From an uncultured Castellaniella sp. (GTDB taxonomy: Bacteria; Pseudomonadota; Gammaproteobacteria; Burkholderiales; Burkholderiaceae_B), in contig NZ_CALKHS010000004.1 of assembly GCF_937988725.1 (NCBI RefSeq), forward strand, positions 372,001 to 436,000: a DNA stretch of 64,000 nucleotides, given 5' to 3'. Every line of letters begins with the position of its first letter. Position 1 is the stretch's first letter. The notes beneath the pieces are model-generated. The model was not told where the DNA came from. It did not search any database and saw only the letters and a list, made by a program, of their open reading frames with translations. Shown here one piece after another: positions 17,686 to 27,300 of this stretch. Position numbers and translations under genes: made by a program.

Positions 17686-19071
17686 ATGACCGAATCCACC
17701 CCCACCGATCCCATTGCCGAACAACCCGTCGCGTTTGGCCAGTTCGGCCTGCATCCAGGCATCATGCAGGCCATCGAGGCCACGGGCTACACGTCCGCCA
17801 CGCCGATTCAGGCCAAGGCCATCCCGATCGCCCTGACGGGGCGCGACGTGATGGGGGCGGCCCAGACCGGCACCGGGAAGACCGCCGCGTTTTCCCTGCC
17901 GATCCTGCATCGCCTGATGCCGTTCGCCAGCAACAGCGCATCGCCCGCGCGGCATCCGGTGCGGGCGCTGATCCTGACCCCCACCCGCGAACTGGCCGAC
18001 CAGATCCATGAAAACGTGCAGCGCTACAGCCAGTTCGTGCCCTTGCGCGCGGCCGTGGTCTTCGGCGGCGTGGACATCCGCCCGCAGAAAGAACAGCTGC
18101 GCCGGGGCTGCGAGATCCTGATCGCCACCCCCGGGCGGCTGCTGGATCACGTGGAACAGCGCAACGTGAATCTCGGCCAGGTCGGCATCCTGGTGCTGGA
18201 CGAGGCCGACCGCATGCTGGACATGGGCTTCCTGCCCGACCTGGACCGCATCATGCGCCTGCTGCCCCCGGGGCGGCAGGGGCTGCTGTTCTCCGCCACG
18301 TTCAGCCCTGAAATCCGCAAGCTGGGCCGCAGCTTCCTGCGCACTCCTGTGGAAGTCGAAGTGGCCCGGCCCAATGCCACGGCCGACACCGTCACGCAAA
18401 TTGCCTATCCCCTGGAAGGCGACGCCAAGCGCCGCGCCGTGGTGCATCTGGTGAAATCCCGCCAGCTCAGCCAGGTCATCGTGTTCTCCAACACGAAGAT
18501 CGGCTGCAGCCGCCTGGCGCGGCAGCTGGAACAGGACGGCATCCGCGCGGAATCCATCCATGGCAACAAGTCCCAGATCGAACGCATGAAGGCCCTGGAC
18601 GCCTTCAAGGCCGGCACGCTGGAAGTCCTGGTCGCCACGGACGTGGCCGCCCGGGGGCTGGACGTGGCCGGGATTCCCTGCGTCATCAATTACGACCTGC
18701 CGCGCAATCCCGAGGACTACGTGCACCGCATCGGCCGCACGGGCCGCGCCGGCGCGGAGGGCGAAGCCATCGCGTTGTTCGCCCCGGATGAAGAGCGCTA
18801 TCTGCTGGACATCGAGAAACTCATCAAGACCAAGATCCCGCGCGGGGAACTGGAACTGCCGCGCGAACCCCGCCGCCGGCCGGTGGGGTCGCACCGCGCC
18901 TCCGGGCCGGGCTGGCATGCCCCGCAAGCCCCCCTGGATGACTTCTTCTCCAAACCGTACGTTCCGGCGGCCGTCAGCGACCAGCCCGCCGCGCCGGACG
19001 TGCGTCCCGCGGTCACGCCCGCGCGGCGTCCCGTCGGGGTGCTGCTGGGCGGCGCCCGCAAGTCCGACTGA
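17686..19071 (+). CDS. rhlE: DEAD-box RNA helicase, RhlE type
   Basis: RhlE-type helicases remodel RNA, for example in ribosome maturation and mRNA decay. The 461-residue protein carries the Q motif (TPIQAKAIPIAL), motif I AQTGTGKT at 59-66, DEAD at 172-175, SAT in LLFSATFSPE, and HRIGRTGRAG. A basic, disordered C-terminal tail of about 80 residues is rich in Arg, Pro and Ala. The tail is typical of betaproteobacterial RhlE, although other DEAD-box paralogues cannot be excluded. A TTAAAAT element about 55 bases upstream may be its -10. Confidence 0.9.
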   Translation: MTESTPTDPIAEQPVAFGQFGLHPGIMQAIEATGYTSATPIQAKAIPIALTGRDVMGAAQTGTGKTAAFSLPILHRLMPFASNSASPARHPVRALILTPTRELADQIHENVQRYSQFVPLRAAVVFGGVDIRPQKEQLRRGCEILIATPGRLLDHVEQRNVNLGQVGILVLDEADRMLDMGFLPDLDRIMRLLPPGRQGLLFSATFSPEIRKLGRSFLRTPVEVEVARPNATADTVTQIAYPLEGDAKRRAVVHLVKSRQLSQVIVFSNTKIGCSRLARQLEQDGIRAESIHGNKSQIERMKALDAFKAGTLEVLVATDVAARGLDVAGIPCVINYDLPRNPEDYVHRIGRTGRAGAEGEAIALFAPDEERYLLDIEKLIKTKIPRGELELPREPRRRPVGSHRASGPGWHAPQAPLDDFFSKPYVPAAVSDQPAAPDVRPAVTPARRPVGVLLGGARKSD

Positions 19072-19099
19072 TCCGCCTGGCCGGCGGGTTCGGGGCGCT

Positions 19100-19477
19100 T
19101 CAGGCGCCCGCCAGCTCGCCGATCAGGCCCGGGCCGCCGGCCAGCACCGGCAGTTCGTCCGCGCCGTCCAGCAGGCGCTGCAGATGTTCGGCATAGGGCA
19201 GCTGCACTCCCCAGAAGCGCGTGCCGGCGCGATCCTGCACCAGCACAGTGGGGAAGTTTTCGATGTCTTCGTCGCCCAGCCAGTCGGGGCTGTCCTCCAC
19301 ATCCACCCAGATGAACGTCCAGCCGGGATATCGCTCGGCCAACGCTTCCAGGGCGGGTTGGTAGCCGTCGCAGGTGCGGCACCAGGCGGCGCAGTAGCAG
19401 ACGACGCGGCGCCCGTCGTCCCGGGCCAGGCGCCCGCGCAGGGCGGGTAGATCGGTGTGGGGGTTGAATACTTTCAT
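19100..19477 (-). CDS. Thioredoxin-fold protein with CRTC motif
   Basis: The 125-residue product has no signal peptide, so it probably acts in the cytoplasm. It shows the active-site stretch CYCAAWCRTCDGYQPAL, where CxxC is CRTC instead of the thioredoxin CGPC. The cis-proline turn ENFPTVLV and the strand FIWVDVEDS are also thioredoxin-like. Such proteins likely act as dithiol/disulfide reductases or holdases, but substrates are unknown. It converges with rhlE, 28 bases away, and is divergent from the EI24-domain gene. Confidence 0.8.
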   Translation of the reverse strand: MKVFNPHTDLPALRGRLARDDGRRVVCYCAAWCRTCDGYQPALEALAERYPGWTFIWVDVEDSPDWLGDEDIENFPTVLVQDRAGTRFWGVQLPYAEHLQRLLDGADELPVLAGGPGLIGELAGA

Positions 19478-19529
19478 GAGGGCAATATAGTATGAAAATT
19501 CCTCCTTGTTTTCACACCTCGTGTGCCGT

Positions 19530-20330
19530 ATGACGCATCAGAATCTTGCCCTGCGCGGGTCGCAGTCTTCCCGCGGGCTGTCGCTGGTCGGGCAGGCGTT
19601 TCGCCGCGCCCTGGTCAGCCAGCTTCATCCTCGCATGATCGCCGCGCTGTTCCTGCCTTTCGTGATCGCGGTGCTGGGCGCCATCGTCCTGCTGTGGTTC
19701 TTCTGGTCGCCCCTGACGGGCTGGCTGGACCAGGAGGCCTCGTCCTGGGGGGTGTTCAATACGGTGGACGGCTGGATGGTGGCCGTGGGCCTGTTCTCGC
19801 TCAAGCTCTGGCTGGTGCCCCTGATGGCCGCCGGCCTGCTGCTGCCGATGGCGGGGATCCTGGGCCTGGGCATCGCCGCCGTCTTCGTCATGCCGCTGGT
19901 GCTGCAGCACCTGGAAAAACGCGATTATCCGGGGCTGGGCCGCCAGGGGCAGCATGCGACCGTGCTCGGGACCTGGAATGCCGTCTGGGTGGGCGTGCTG
20001 TTCTGCCTGGGCTGGCTGCTGACCATGCCGCTGTGGCTGCTGCCGCCCATGGCGCTGATCCTGCCCATCTTCTGGTGGGCCTTCGCGCTGAACCGCATGC
20101 TGCGGGTCGACGCCATGATCGAACACGCCAGCCCGGCCGAGCGGCGCCTGCTGTGGCGCCGCCATAACCGGCAGCTGTGGCTGCTGGCCGCCGTCCTGGC
20201 CGTGATCAATCTGGTGCCCTTGTTCTGGCTGGTGATGCCGGTATTCTCGGCGCTGGTCTACGCCCATTTCTGCCTGGACGCCATCGGGCGCCTGCGGGCG
20301 GAAACCGTGATCGACATGCCGGCGCGCTAG
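19530..20330 (+). CDS. EI24-domain (CysZ-like) integral membrane protein
   Basis: The 266-residue product has about six hydrophobic segments with amphipathic re-entrant stretches, and the family signature regions GIAAVFVMPLVLQHL, WWAFALNRML and a late PVFSALVYAHFCLDA. This fits the EI24/CysZ superfamily. In E. coli CysZ takes up sulfate, but there are no sulfur genes here, so function is not assigned. ATG 19530 is chosen over TTG 19506; neither has a strong ribosome-binding site. A 48-base gap separates it from the MoCF-domain gene on the same strand. Confidence 0.72.
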   Translation: MTHQNLALRGSQSSRGLSLVGQAFRRALVSQLHPRMIAALFLPFVIAVLGAIVLLWFFWSPLTGWLDQEASSWGVFNTVDGWMVAVGLFSLKLWLVPLMAAGLLLPMAGILGLGIAAVFVMPLVLQHLEKRDYPGLGRQGQHATVLGTWNAVWVGVLFCLGWLLTMPLWLLPPMALILPIFWWAFALNRMLRVDAMIEHASPAERRLLWRRHNRQLWLLAAVLAVINLVPLFWLVMPVFSALVYAHFCLDAIGRLRAETVIDMPAR

Positions 20331-20378
20331 CCGCGGCGCCCGGCCCCTGATTCCTGATCCTCACACGGAACTTCTTCG

Positions 20379-21224
20379 ATGACATCCTCCCCGAGCATTC
20401 CTCCGGCTGCGTCCCAGGCGGCGCACGAACCCGTGCCGTCGGTGCGCCTGATCGCGATCGGCGACGAAATCCTGTCGGGCCGCCGCCAGGACAAGCACTT
20501 CTCCACCCTGATCGATCTGCTGCAGGCCCGGGGCATGCGGCTGAAGGCGGCGGAATTCATTTCCGACGACGAGGACGACATCGTCGCGTGCCTGCGGCGC
20601 AGTTTCGCGACCGGGGACCTGGTCTTCTGCTGCGGCGGCATCGGGGCCACGCCCGACGACCGCACCCGGCAGGCGGCCGCCCGCGCCCTGGGCGTGGGCC
20701 TGGCCCTGCATCCCGAGGCGGCCCGGCTGATCGGCGAACGCTGCGCGGAGATGGCGGCCAAGGGGCAGGGCAGCGCCGACATGTCCACGCCGGAAAACCA
20801 GCAGCGCCTGCAGATGGGGGTGTTCCCGGTGGGCGCGGACATCATTCCCAACAGCTACAACCGGATCCCGGGTTTCTTCATCCGCAACCACAGCTTCATG
20901 CCGGGCTTCCCCGTCATGGCCCATCCCATGATGGCCTGGACCCTGGATACCCGCTACGCCCGCTGGCATCACCAGGAAGCCCGGGTCGAGCATTCCTTCC
21001 TGGTCTTCGGCCTGCCCGAGTCTCGCATCACGCCCGCTCTGGAATCCCTGGAGCAGCGCTGGCCCGGCATCCGGGCCTTCAGCCTGCCCAATGTCGGGGA
21101 TTCCGGCGGCCATCCGCACATCGAACTGGGCGTGAAGGGCGAACCGGGCGCCGCGGCCGAAGCCCTGGCCTGGCTACGCACGGAAGTCCAGTCCCTGGGG
21201 GGCAGCCTGAATCCGCCGATCTGA
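20379..21224 (+). CDS. MoCF/CinA-like molybdopterin-binding domain protein
   Basis: This 281-residue protein contains one molybdopterin-binding-like fold with VRLIAIGDEILSGRRQDKH and CCGGIGATPDDRTRQA, the hallmarks of CinA N-terminal domains. It lacks the C-terminal nicotinamide-nucleotide amidase domain, so it is a stand-alone MoCF-type protein, common in proteobacteria and without an agreed function. The C-terminal 100 residues include LVFGLPESRITPALESLEQ. ADP-ribose pyrophosphatase activity known from some CinA proteins is a possibility, not shown here. Confidence 0.8.
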   Translation: MTSSPSIPPAASQAAHEPVPSVRLIAIGDEILSGRRQDKHFSTLIDLLQARGMRLKAAEFISDDEDDIVACLRRSFATGDLVFCCGGIGATPDDRTRQAAARALGVGLALHPEAARLIGERCAEMAAKGQGSADMSTPENQQRLQMGVFPVGADIIPNSYNRIPGFFIRNHSFMPGFPVMAHPMMAWTLDTRYARWHHQEARVEHSFLVFGLPESRITPALESLEQRWPGIRAFSLPNVGDSGGHPHIELGVKGEPGAAAEALAWLRTEVQSLGGSLNPPI

Positions 21225-21312
21225 ACGTTCCAGGCGCCGGATCGCCGTCGCGCGGCGTCCGGCATCCTGCCCGACCCATCCCCGAAGATCGGCCGGACAG
21301 GATATTTAGGGC

Positions 21313-21361
21313 TTGCCAGATGGAATGATTTTTCATAGTATGGAATTGTGGCATTGCAACA
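21313..21361 (+). promoter_or_regulatory. iclR-family gene promoter with operator-like motif GCATTGCAACA
   Basis: A -35 TTGCCA at 21313-21318 and a -10 TAGTAT at 21336-21341 are 17 bases apart. The motif GCATTGCAACA at 21351-21361 follows directly, in the expected +1 to +15 region. The same 11-base motif (GCRYTGCARCA) occurs twice at the phasin promoter. The predicted transcription start near 21348 argues that the GTG at that position is not the translation start. Confidence 0.6.
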
Positions 21362-21371
21362 AATCCCTTTT

Positions 21372-22202
21372 ATGGCGCGTTCCTCCAGTTCTCCCTCCCT
21401 GCTGCCGTCCCCCCAGCCTCCGCTGCGGGATACGGTGACCGAACACAGCTCCGTCACGATCCAGGTGCTGGACCGCGCCATGCGCATCCTGGACGTGCTG
21501 GCGGGGCAGCGCGATCCTGTGGCCCTGAAGGATCTGGCCGCCGCCACCGGGCTGCACGCCTCGACCACCCATCGCATCCTGGCCGACCTGGCCGTCGGGC
21601 GCTACGTCGAGCGGGTGGACAGCGGCCTGTACCGCCTGGGCATGCGCCTGCTGGAGCTGGGGTCCCTGGTCAAGGGGCGCCTGGACGTGCGCGCCGCCTC
21701 CATGGGGCCGATGCGCGAGCTGCATCGCCAGACGGGGCAGACCGTCAATCTGTCCCTGGCGCAGGGCGACGAGATCGTCTACATCGAGCGCGCCTGGAGC
21801 GAACGCTCCGGCATGCAGGTCGTGCGGGCCATCGGCGGGCGGGCGCCCTTGCACCTGACGTCCACCGGCAAGCTGTTCCTGGCCACCTGGGACGCGCGCA
21901 GCGTGCGCAGCTATGCCATGCGCACCGGCCTGGCCGGCAACACGCGCAACAGCATCACGCAGCTGGAACAGCTGGAACGCGAGCTGGCCCTGGTGCGGCG
22001 CCATGGCTATTCGCGCGACAACGAAGAACTGGAACTGGGCGTGCGCTGCATCGCCGCCGGGGTCTACGACGATACCGGCACGCTGCTCGCGGGCCTGTCC
22101 CTGTCCGCGCCCGCGGAGCGCATGCGCGACGACTGGATTCCGCTGCTGCTGTCGGCCACCACCAGCATTTCCGAGGCGCTCGGATACGAATCCCAAGGCT
22201 GA
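21372..22202 (+). CDS. IclR-family transcriptional regulator
   Basis: The product (276 residues) has the N-terminal winged helix-turn-helix (QVLDRAMRILDVLAG through HASTTHRILADLAVGRYVER) and the IclR effector domain with LHLTSTGKLFLA, ITQLEQLERELA and ELELGVRCIAAGVYDDTG. It presumably binds a small metabolite; the target is unknown. ATG 21372 is preferred over GTG 21348 because the promoter predicts transcription from about 21348. The leader is short, without a clear Shine-Dalgarno sequence. The gene precedes the phasin and shares an operator motif with it, so both may answer to the same regulator. Confidence 0.88.
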   Translation: MARSSSSPSLLPSPQPPLRDTVTEHSSVTIQVLDRAMRILDVLAGQRDPVALKDLAAATGLHASTTHRILADLAVGRYVERVDSGLYRLGMRLLELGSLVKGRLDVRAASMGPMRELHRQTGQTVNLSLAQGDEIVYIERAWSERSGMQVVRAIGGRAPLHLTSTGKLFLATWDARSVRSYAMRTGLAGNTRNSITQLEQLERELALVRRHGYSRDNEELELGVRCIAAGVYDDTGTLLAGLSLSAPAERMRDDWIPLLLSATTSISEALGYESQG

Positions 22203-22250
22203 AAACGGGCCTTGCGCGGCGCCGTCCCGGCCCCATCCAATTATTTTGTT

Positions 22251-22317
22251 GCGTTGCAGCAAAAAATTCTTGACTTCCCTGGTGATTCCTTTAGAATTTC
22301 ATTTGTGCGCTGCAACA
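22251..22317 (+). promoter_or_regulatory. Phasin promoter flanked by two GCRYTGCARCA operator-like sites
   Basis: The promoter consists of -35 TTGACT (22270-22275) and -10 TAGAAT (22292-22297) with a 16-base spacer. It is flanked by GCGTTGCAGCA at 22251-22261 and GCGCTGCAACA at 22307-22317. The downstream copy would overlap the transcription start. Phasin genes of polyhydroxyalkanoate producers are repressed by PhaR at TGC/GCA-rich sites, so these are candidate PhaR operators by inference; no phaR gene lies in the window. Confidence 0.65.
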
Positions 22318-22391
22318 TTGTGGTTGCAGTCGAGAAGGTGCCGGGCATGATGCCTCTGAGGAAGCCTTCTACTTATTGACAAGGAGTCATC

Positions 22392-22961
22392 ATGAGCGCA
22401 AACCCCCAAGCCCTGCTGGCCACGCAAAAGGCCGTCATCGACAACGTCCTGGCCGTCCAGGGCACTTTCTTCAGCGGCTTTGAAAAGCTGGTCGACCTGA
22501 ACCTGAAGGCCACGAAGGCCGCTCTGGAAGACGTCGCCCAGAAATCCCAGGAAGCCGCCGAACTGAAGGACGCCCAGGAACTGCTGGCCTTCACCTCGGC
22601 GCTGGTGCGCCCGGAACAGGCCGTGGCCTACGGCAAGGACGTCTACGAAATCCTGGCCGACGTGCAAGGCGAACTGAGCAAGCTGGCTGAAGCCCAGCTG
22701 ACCCAGAACCAGGAACGCGTCGTCGACGCCGTGGAACAGTTCTCCCGCAACGCTCCCACCGGCTCCGAAGGCGCCGTGGCGCTGCTGAAGTCCTCGCTGG
22801 CCACCGCGACGAACGCCTACGAATCCGCTGCCAAGGCTGCCCGCCAGGCCGCCAGCGCCGCTGAATCCAACTTCGCCGCCGCGACCAACGCCACCCTGAA
22901 GGCCGCCTCCGACGCGTCCAAGGCTTCCAAGCCCGCCCGCGCCCGCCGCTCGGCCAACTGA
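22392..22961 (+). CDS. phaP: Phasin family protein (PHA granule-associated)
   Basis: Phasins coat polyhydroxyalkanoate granules in the cytoplasm. The 189-residue product starts MSANPQALLATQKAVIDN and contains the Phasin_2 core (FSGFEKLVDLNLKATKAALED), long amphipathic helices and an Ala/Lys/Ser-rich C-terminus ending in ARARRSAN. AAGGAG at 22381-22386 gives strong initiation, and codon choice is highly biased, consistent with an abundant protein. A strong promoter with flanking operator-like sites lies upstream and two hairpins follow. No PHA synthase gene is in the window. Confidence 0.93.
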   Translation: MSANPQALLATQKAVIDNVLAVQGTFFSGFEKLVDLNLKATKAALEDVAQKSQEAAELKDAQELLAFTSALVRPEQAVAYGKDVYEILADVQGELSKLAEAQLTQNQERVVDAVEQFSRNAPTGSEGAVALLKSSLATATNAYESAAKAARQAASAAESNFAAATNATLKAASDASKASKPARARRSAN

Positions 22962-22971
22962 TCGCAGCAGC

Positions 22972-23003
22972 GGCATCGGCCGGTTCCGTAGCCGGCCGAT
23001 GCC
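22972..23003 (+). other. Perfect 12-bp hairpin after the phasin gene
   Basis: GGCATCGGCCGG at 22972-22983 and its exact complement at 22992-23003 enclose an 8-base loop. It starts about 10 bases after the phasin stop and has no T-tract. It may protect the abundant phasin mRNA from 3' exonucleases ahead of the true terminator. Confidence 0.6.
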
Positions 23004-23009
23004 GTCTTG

Positions 23010-23038
23010 AAAAGCCAGGCATCCGCCTGGCTTTTTTT
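23010..23038 (+). terminator. Rho-independent terminator of the phasin gene
   Basis: The stem AAAGCCAGGC (23011-23020), loop ATCC and matching GCCTGGCTTT (23025-23034) run into a T-tract ending at 23038. It closes the phasin transcript, separating it from the RND efflux genes. Confidence 0.88.
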
Positions 23039-23152
23039 CGTCCCTTTTTTCAAGATTCCTTCATCTTTCCGGGCGGGCTTGACCGTATACTCGCACAGGG
23101 CGCCTGCGGGCGTTTGTTCCAATCCGTCACAATTTGTCCAGGATCCCGAAGC

Positions 23153-24376
23153 ATGTCCGCTGTGCGCCGCTCCCTGTTGCTGTTTGGCTTGCCGGCCCTG
23201 GCGGTGCTGGGAGCCGCCATCTGGTGGTTCAGCCGTCCGGCGGCCGCGCCGGCGCCCAAGGCCGGCAGCGGGCCCGTGCTGGTGCGCACGACCGAGGTCC
23301 GGGCCCAGGACATGCCGATCCGCCTGCCGGGGCTGGGCGCTGTCCAGGCCTGGGAAAGCGTCACGGTGCGTTCCCGCATCGATGGCCAGCTGGAATCCGT
23401 CGGCTTCAAGGAAGGCGACACGGTGCGCCAGGGGCAGTTGATCGCGCAGCTGGATGATCGGGCGCAGAAGGCGCAGCTGGCGCAGGCCGTCGCTCAGCGC
23501 AGCCGCGATCAGGCGCAGCTCGACAACGCCCGCCAGGACCTAAAGCGCTACGTCGAGCTGGCGCGCCATGCGGCCATCGATCGCCAGACGCTCGACACGC
23601 AGCGCGCCCAGGTGGCGGCGCTGCAGGCCACGGTGCAGGCCGACGAGGCCCAAGTCCAGGCCGCGCAGGTGCAGCTGGCCTACACCCGGATCGTGGCGCC
23701 CTTCGCGGGACGGACCGGCGCGCGGCTGGTGGACCCCGGCAACTTGGTGCGGGCCGCCGACGCCCAGGGGCTGGTGGTCATCAATCAGGTCGATCCCATC
23801 GCTGTCAGCTTTACCGTGCCGGATATCGCTTACGGGCAGATCCGCGACGCCTTGCTGGCGGCGGGCCAGGGCGCCGACGCTGCGCCGGATGCGATCCAGG
23901 TTCAGGTGTTGTCCCAGGGGCAGTCCCAGGTGCTGGGCCAGGGCAAGCTGGTGCTGGTGGACAATCAGATCGATGCCGCCAGCGGCACGCTGCGCCTGAA
24001 GGCCCGGCTGGCCAATCCAGGCCAGCGGCTGTGGCCGGGCCAGACCGTGGATGTGCGCCTGATTCTGGGGGTGCGGCATGACGCGCTGGTGGTGCCCGAT
24101 CCCGCCGTGCAGCGCGGGGCGCAGGGCCTGTTCGTTTATGTGGTTGGCAAGGACGACGTCGCCCAGCCCCGGACGGTGCGGGTATTGGCCTCGCAGGACG
24201 GGCTCAGCGTGATCGCCCAGGGCCTGGCCGCGGGCGATCGCGTCGTGGTGGACGGGCAATACCGCTTGCGGCCCGGCGTGAAGGTCGCCGAAATCCAGCC
24301 CCAGGCGGGCGATGGCGCCAAGACCTCGGCGGGGGCCAAACCCGTCGCCGTCCCGGCCGCGAACGCCGCATCCTGA
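23153..24376 (+). CDS. RND efflux periplasmic adaptor (MdtA-like membrane fusion protein)
   Basis: This is the periplasmic adaptor linking an RND pump to an outer-membrane channel. The 407-residue product has an N-terminal signal or anchor (LLLFGLPALAVLGAAIWWF). Its lipoyl halves are SRIDGQLESVGFKEGDTVRQG and VAPFAGRTGARLVDPGNLVR, around a coiled-coil hairpin (about 90-170), followed by beta-barrel and membrane-proximal domains. The proline/alanine-rich tail resembles MdtA. ATG 23153 suits the signal peptide better than the upstream ATG 23114. The pump gene begins 14 bases after its stop. Confidence 0.87.
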   Translation: MSAVRRSLLLFGLPALAVLGAAIWWFSRPAAAPAPKAGSGPVLVRTTEVRAQDMPIRLPGLGAVQAWESVTVRSRIDGQLESVGFKEGDTVRQGQLIAQLDDRAQKAQLAQAVAQRSRDQAQLDNARQDLKRYVELARHAAIDRQTLDTQRAQVAALQATVQADEAQVQAAQVQLAYTRIVAPFAGRTGARLVDPGNLVRAADAQGLVVINQVDPIAVSFTVPDIAYGQIRDALLAAGQGADAAPDAIQVQVLSQGQSQVLGQGKLVLVDNQIDAASGTLRLKARLANPGQRLWPGQTVDVRLILGVRHDALVVPDPAVQRGAQGLFVYVVGKDDVAQPRTVRVLASQDGLSVIAQGLAAGDRVVVDGQYRLRPGVKVAEIQPQAGDGAKTSAGAKPVAVPAANAAS

Positions 24377-24389
24377 GCAGGGCTGAATC

Positions 24390-27300
24390 TTGAACATCTC
24401 CTCGCTTTTCATCCAGCGGCCCATCGGCACGTCGCTGTTGGCCCTGGCGCTCTTCCTGGTGGGGCTGGCGGTGTTTCCTCTGCTGCCGGTGGCGCCTTTG
24501 CCGCAGGTGGATTTCCCCACCATCCAGGTCACCGCCAAACTGCCCGGCGGCAGCCCGGAAACCATGGCCACCAGCGTGGCCCAGCCGCTGGAGCGGCAGT
24601 TTTCCACCATCCCCGGCCTGGCGCAGATGAGTTCGGAAAACACGCTGGGCGCCTCGCGCATCACGCTGCAGTTCGATCTGGACCGCAATATCGACGGCGC
24701 CGCGCTGGACGTGCAGACCTCGATTGCCGCGGCCGCCCGCCAGCTGCCGTCGAACATGCCCAGCCCGCCGACCTTCCGCAAGATCAATCCCGCCGATTTC
24801 TCGATCCTGCTGCTGTCCGTGCAGTCCGACGTCCTGCCGATCACCGTCGTGAACGACTACGCCGACAACATCCTGGCGCAGCAGCTGTCGCGGGTGGACG
24901 GCGTGGGGCAGGTGAATATCTTCGGTCAGCAGAAGCCCGCCATCCGGGTCCAGGTCGATCCACGCAAGATCGCCGCGCTGGGGCTGGACCTGGAATCGAT
25001 CCGGGGGGTGATCGCCACCACCACCGTCAGCCAGCCCAAGGGCTCGGTGGACGGCACCCGGCAGAGCTACACCGTCTACACCAACGACCAGCTGACGGAC
25101 GCGGACCAGTGGAACGACGCGATCGTCGCCTGGCGCAAGGGGGCGCCGGTGCGGGTGCGCGACATCGGCCAGGCGGTGCCGGGACCGGAAGACGCCAAGC
25201 AGGCCGCCTGGGCCTTCGCCGGGCGCGGCGCCGGCCCCAACGACGTGGCCATCGACGGCCGTTCCCTGGTGGTCGGCGTCACCAAGCAGCCGGGGGCCAA
25301 CGTCATCGACACGGTGGCGCGCATCCGCGCCGAGATGCCCAAGCTGATGGCGGCCATGCCGGCCAGCGTGCACGTCAGCACCCTGATGGACCGCACCCAG
25401 AACATCCAGGCGTCCGTGCACGAGGTCGAATTCACGCTGATCCTGTCCATCGTGCTGGTGGTCCTGGTCATCTTCATGTTCCTGCGCAGCCTGGCCGGCA
25501 CCCTCATTGCCAGCGTCACGGTGCCGCTGGCCCTGATGGGAACCTTCGCCCTGATGTACCTGGCGGGCTACAGCCTGGACAATCTGTCGCTCATGGCCCT
25601 GACGATTTCAGTCGGCTTCATCGTCGACGACGCCGTCGTGATGCTGGAAAACATCTGGCGCCACGTCGAAGAAGGCATGAAGCCCCTGGAAGCCGCCTTG
25701 CGCGGGGCGCGTGAAATCGGCTTCACCATCGTGTCGATTTCCGTGTCGCTGATGGCCGTGTTCATTCCCTTGCTGCTGATGGGCGGCATCGTGGGCCGCC
25801 TGTTCCGGGAATTCGCCGTGACGGTCGTCATGACCATCGGGCTCTCGGTGCTGGTCACGCTGACGCTCACGCCCATGCTCTGTTCGAAGTTCCTGCGCGA
25901 CCTGCAGCACGTGCGGCACGGGCGCGTCTACCAGGCCTTCGAACGCGGCTTCGATATCCTGCTGGGCGCGTACCGGCGCAGCCTGGACGTGGTCCTGAAC
26001 CACTCCTTCCTGACCCTGTGCGTGTTCCTGGCCACGCTGGCCGCCTCGGCGGCCCTGCTGGTGGTCATTCCCAAGGGGTTTTTCCCGCAGCAGGATACCG
26101 GCGCGATCTTCGGCCTGGCGGAAACCGCCCAGGACAGCTCCTTCGAAGCCATGAACGGCCGCATGATGGCCCTGGCCGACGTGCTGCGCCAGGATCCCGA
26201 CATCGCTTCCTTCGGCATGACCAGCAATGCGCCGACCTTCAACACGGGCCGCTTCTTCATCAGCCTGAGGCCCCGCGACCAGGGGCGCACGGCCTCGGCC
26301 GACGCCGTGATCCGGCGGCTGAATCCGCAACTGGCGAAGGTGCCCGGCGTGCGCCTGTTCATGCAGGCGGGGCAGGACATCAACGTTGGCGGACGGATGT
26401 CGCGCACGCAGTACCAGTACACCCTGACCAGCGCCGATCTGGACGAGCTCAACGTCTGGGCGCCCCGGCTGCTGGATCGCTTTCGCACCCTGGCGCCCCT
26501 GACCGATCTGGCCACCGACCAGCAGAACAGCGCCAATACGGCGGTGGTGACCATCGACCGGGCGCGGGCCGCGATGTTCGGCATTTCTCCGGCCATGATC
26601 GACAACACCATCTACGACGCGCTGGGTCAGCGCCAGGTCGCCCAGTATTTCACCCAGATCAACAGCTACAACGTCGTGCTGGAAGTCACGCCCGAATGGC
26701 AGCGCGACCCGGACGTGTTCTCGCACCTGTACGTCACCTCGCCGCTGACGGGGCAGCAGGTGCCCCTGTCCAGCCTGGTGAAGGTGGACACCTCCAGGAC
26801 CGGCTATCTGTCCATCAATCACCAGGGGCAGTTCCCGGCGGTGACGATTTCCTTCAACCTGGCGCACGGGTATTCGCTGGGCCAGGCGGTGGACGCCATC
26901 CAGCGGGCCCAGGCCGAAATGGCGGTGCCGATTTCGGTGCAGGGGTCTTTCCAGGGCACGGCCCAGGCCTTCCAGGAATCGCTGGCCACGCAGCCCTATC
27001 TGATCACGGCCGCCCTGGTGGCGGTCTACATCGTGCTGGGCCTGCTGTACGAAAGCTACATCCACCCGCTGACCATCCTGTCCACGCTGCCGGCGGCGGG
27101 AGTGGGCGCGCTGCTGATCCTGATGGTCAGCGGCATGGACTTCAGCGTGATCGCCCTGATCGGCATCCTGCTGCTGATCGGCATCGTGAAGAAGAACGGC
27201 ATTCTGCTGATCGATTTCGCCATCGTGGCCGAACGCGAACAGGGGCTGTCCTCGCGCGAAGCCATCTACCAGGCCTGTCTGCTGCGTTTTCGCCCGATCC

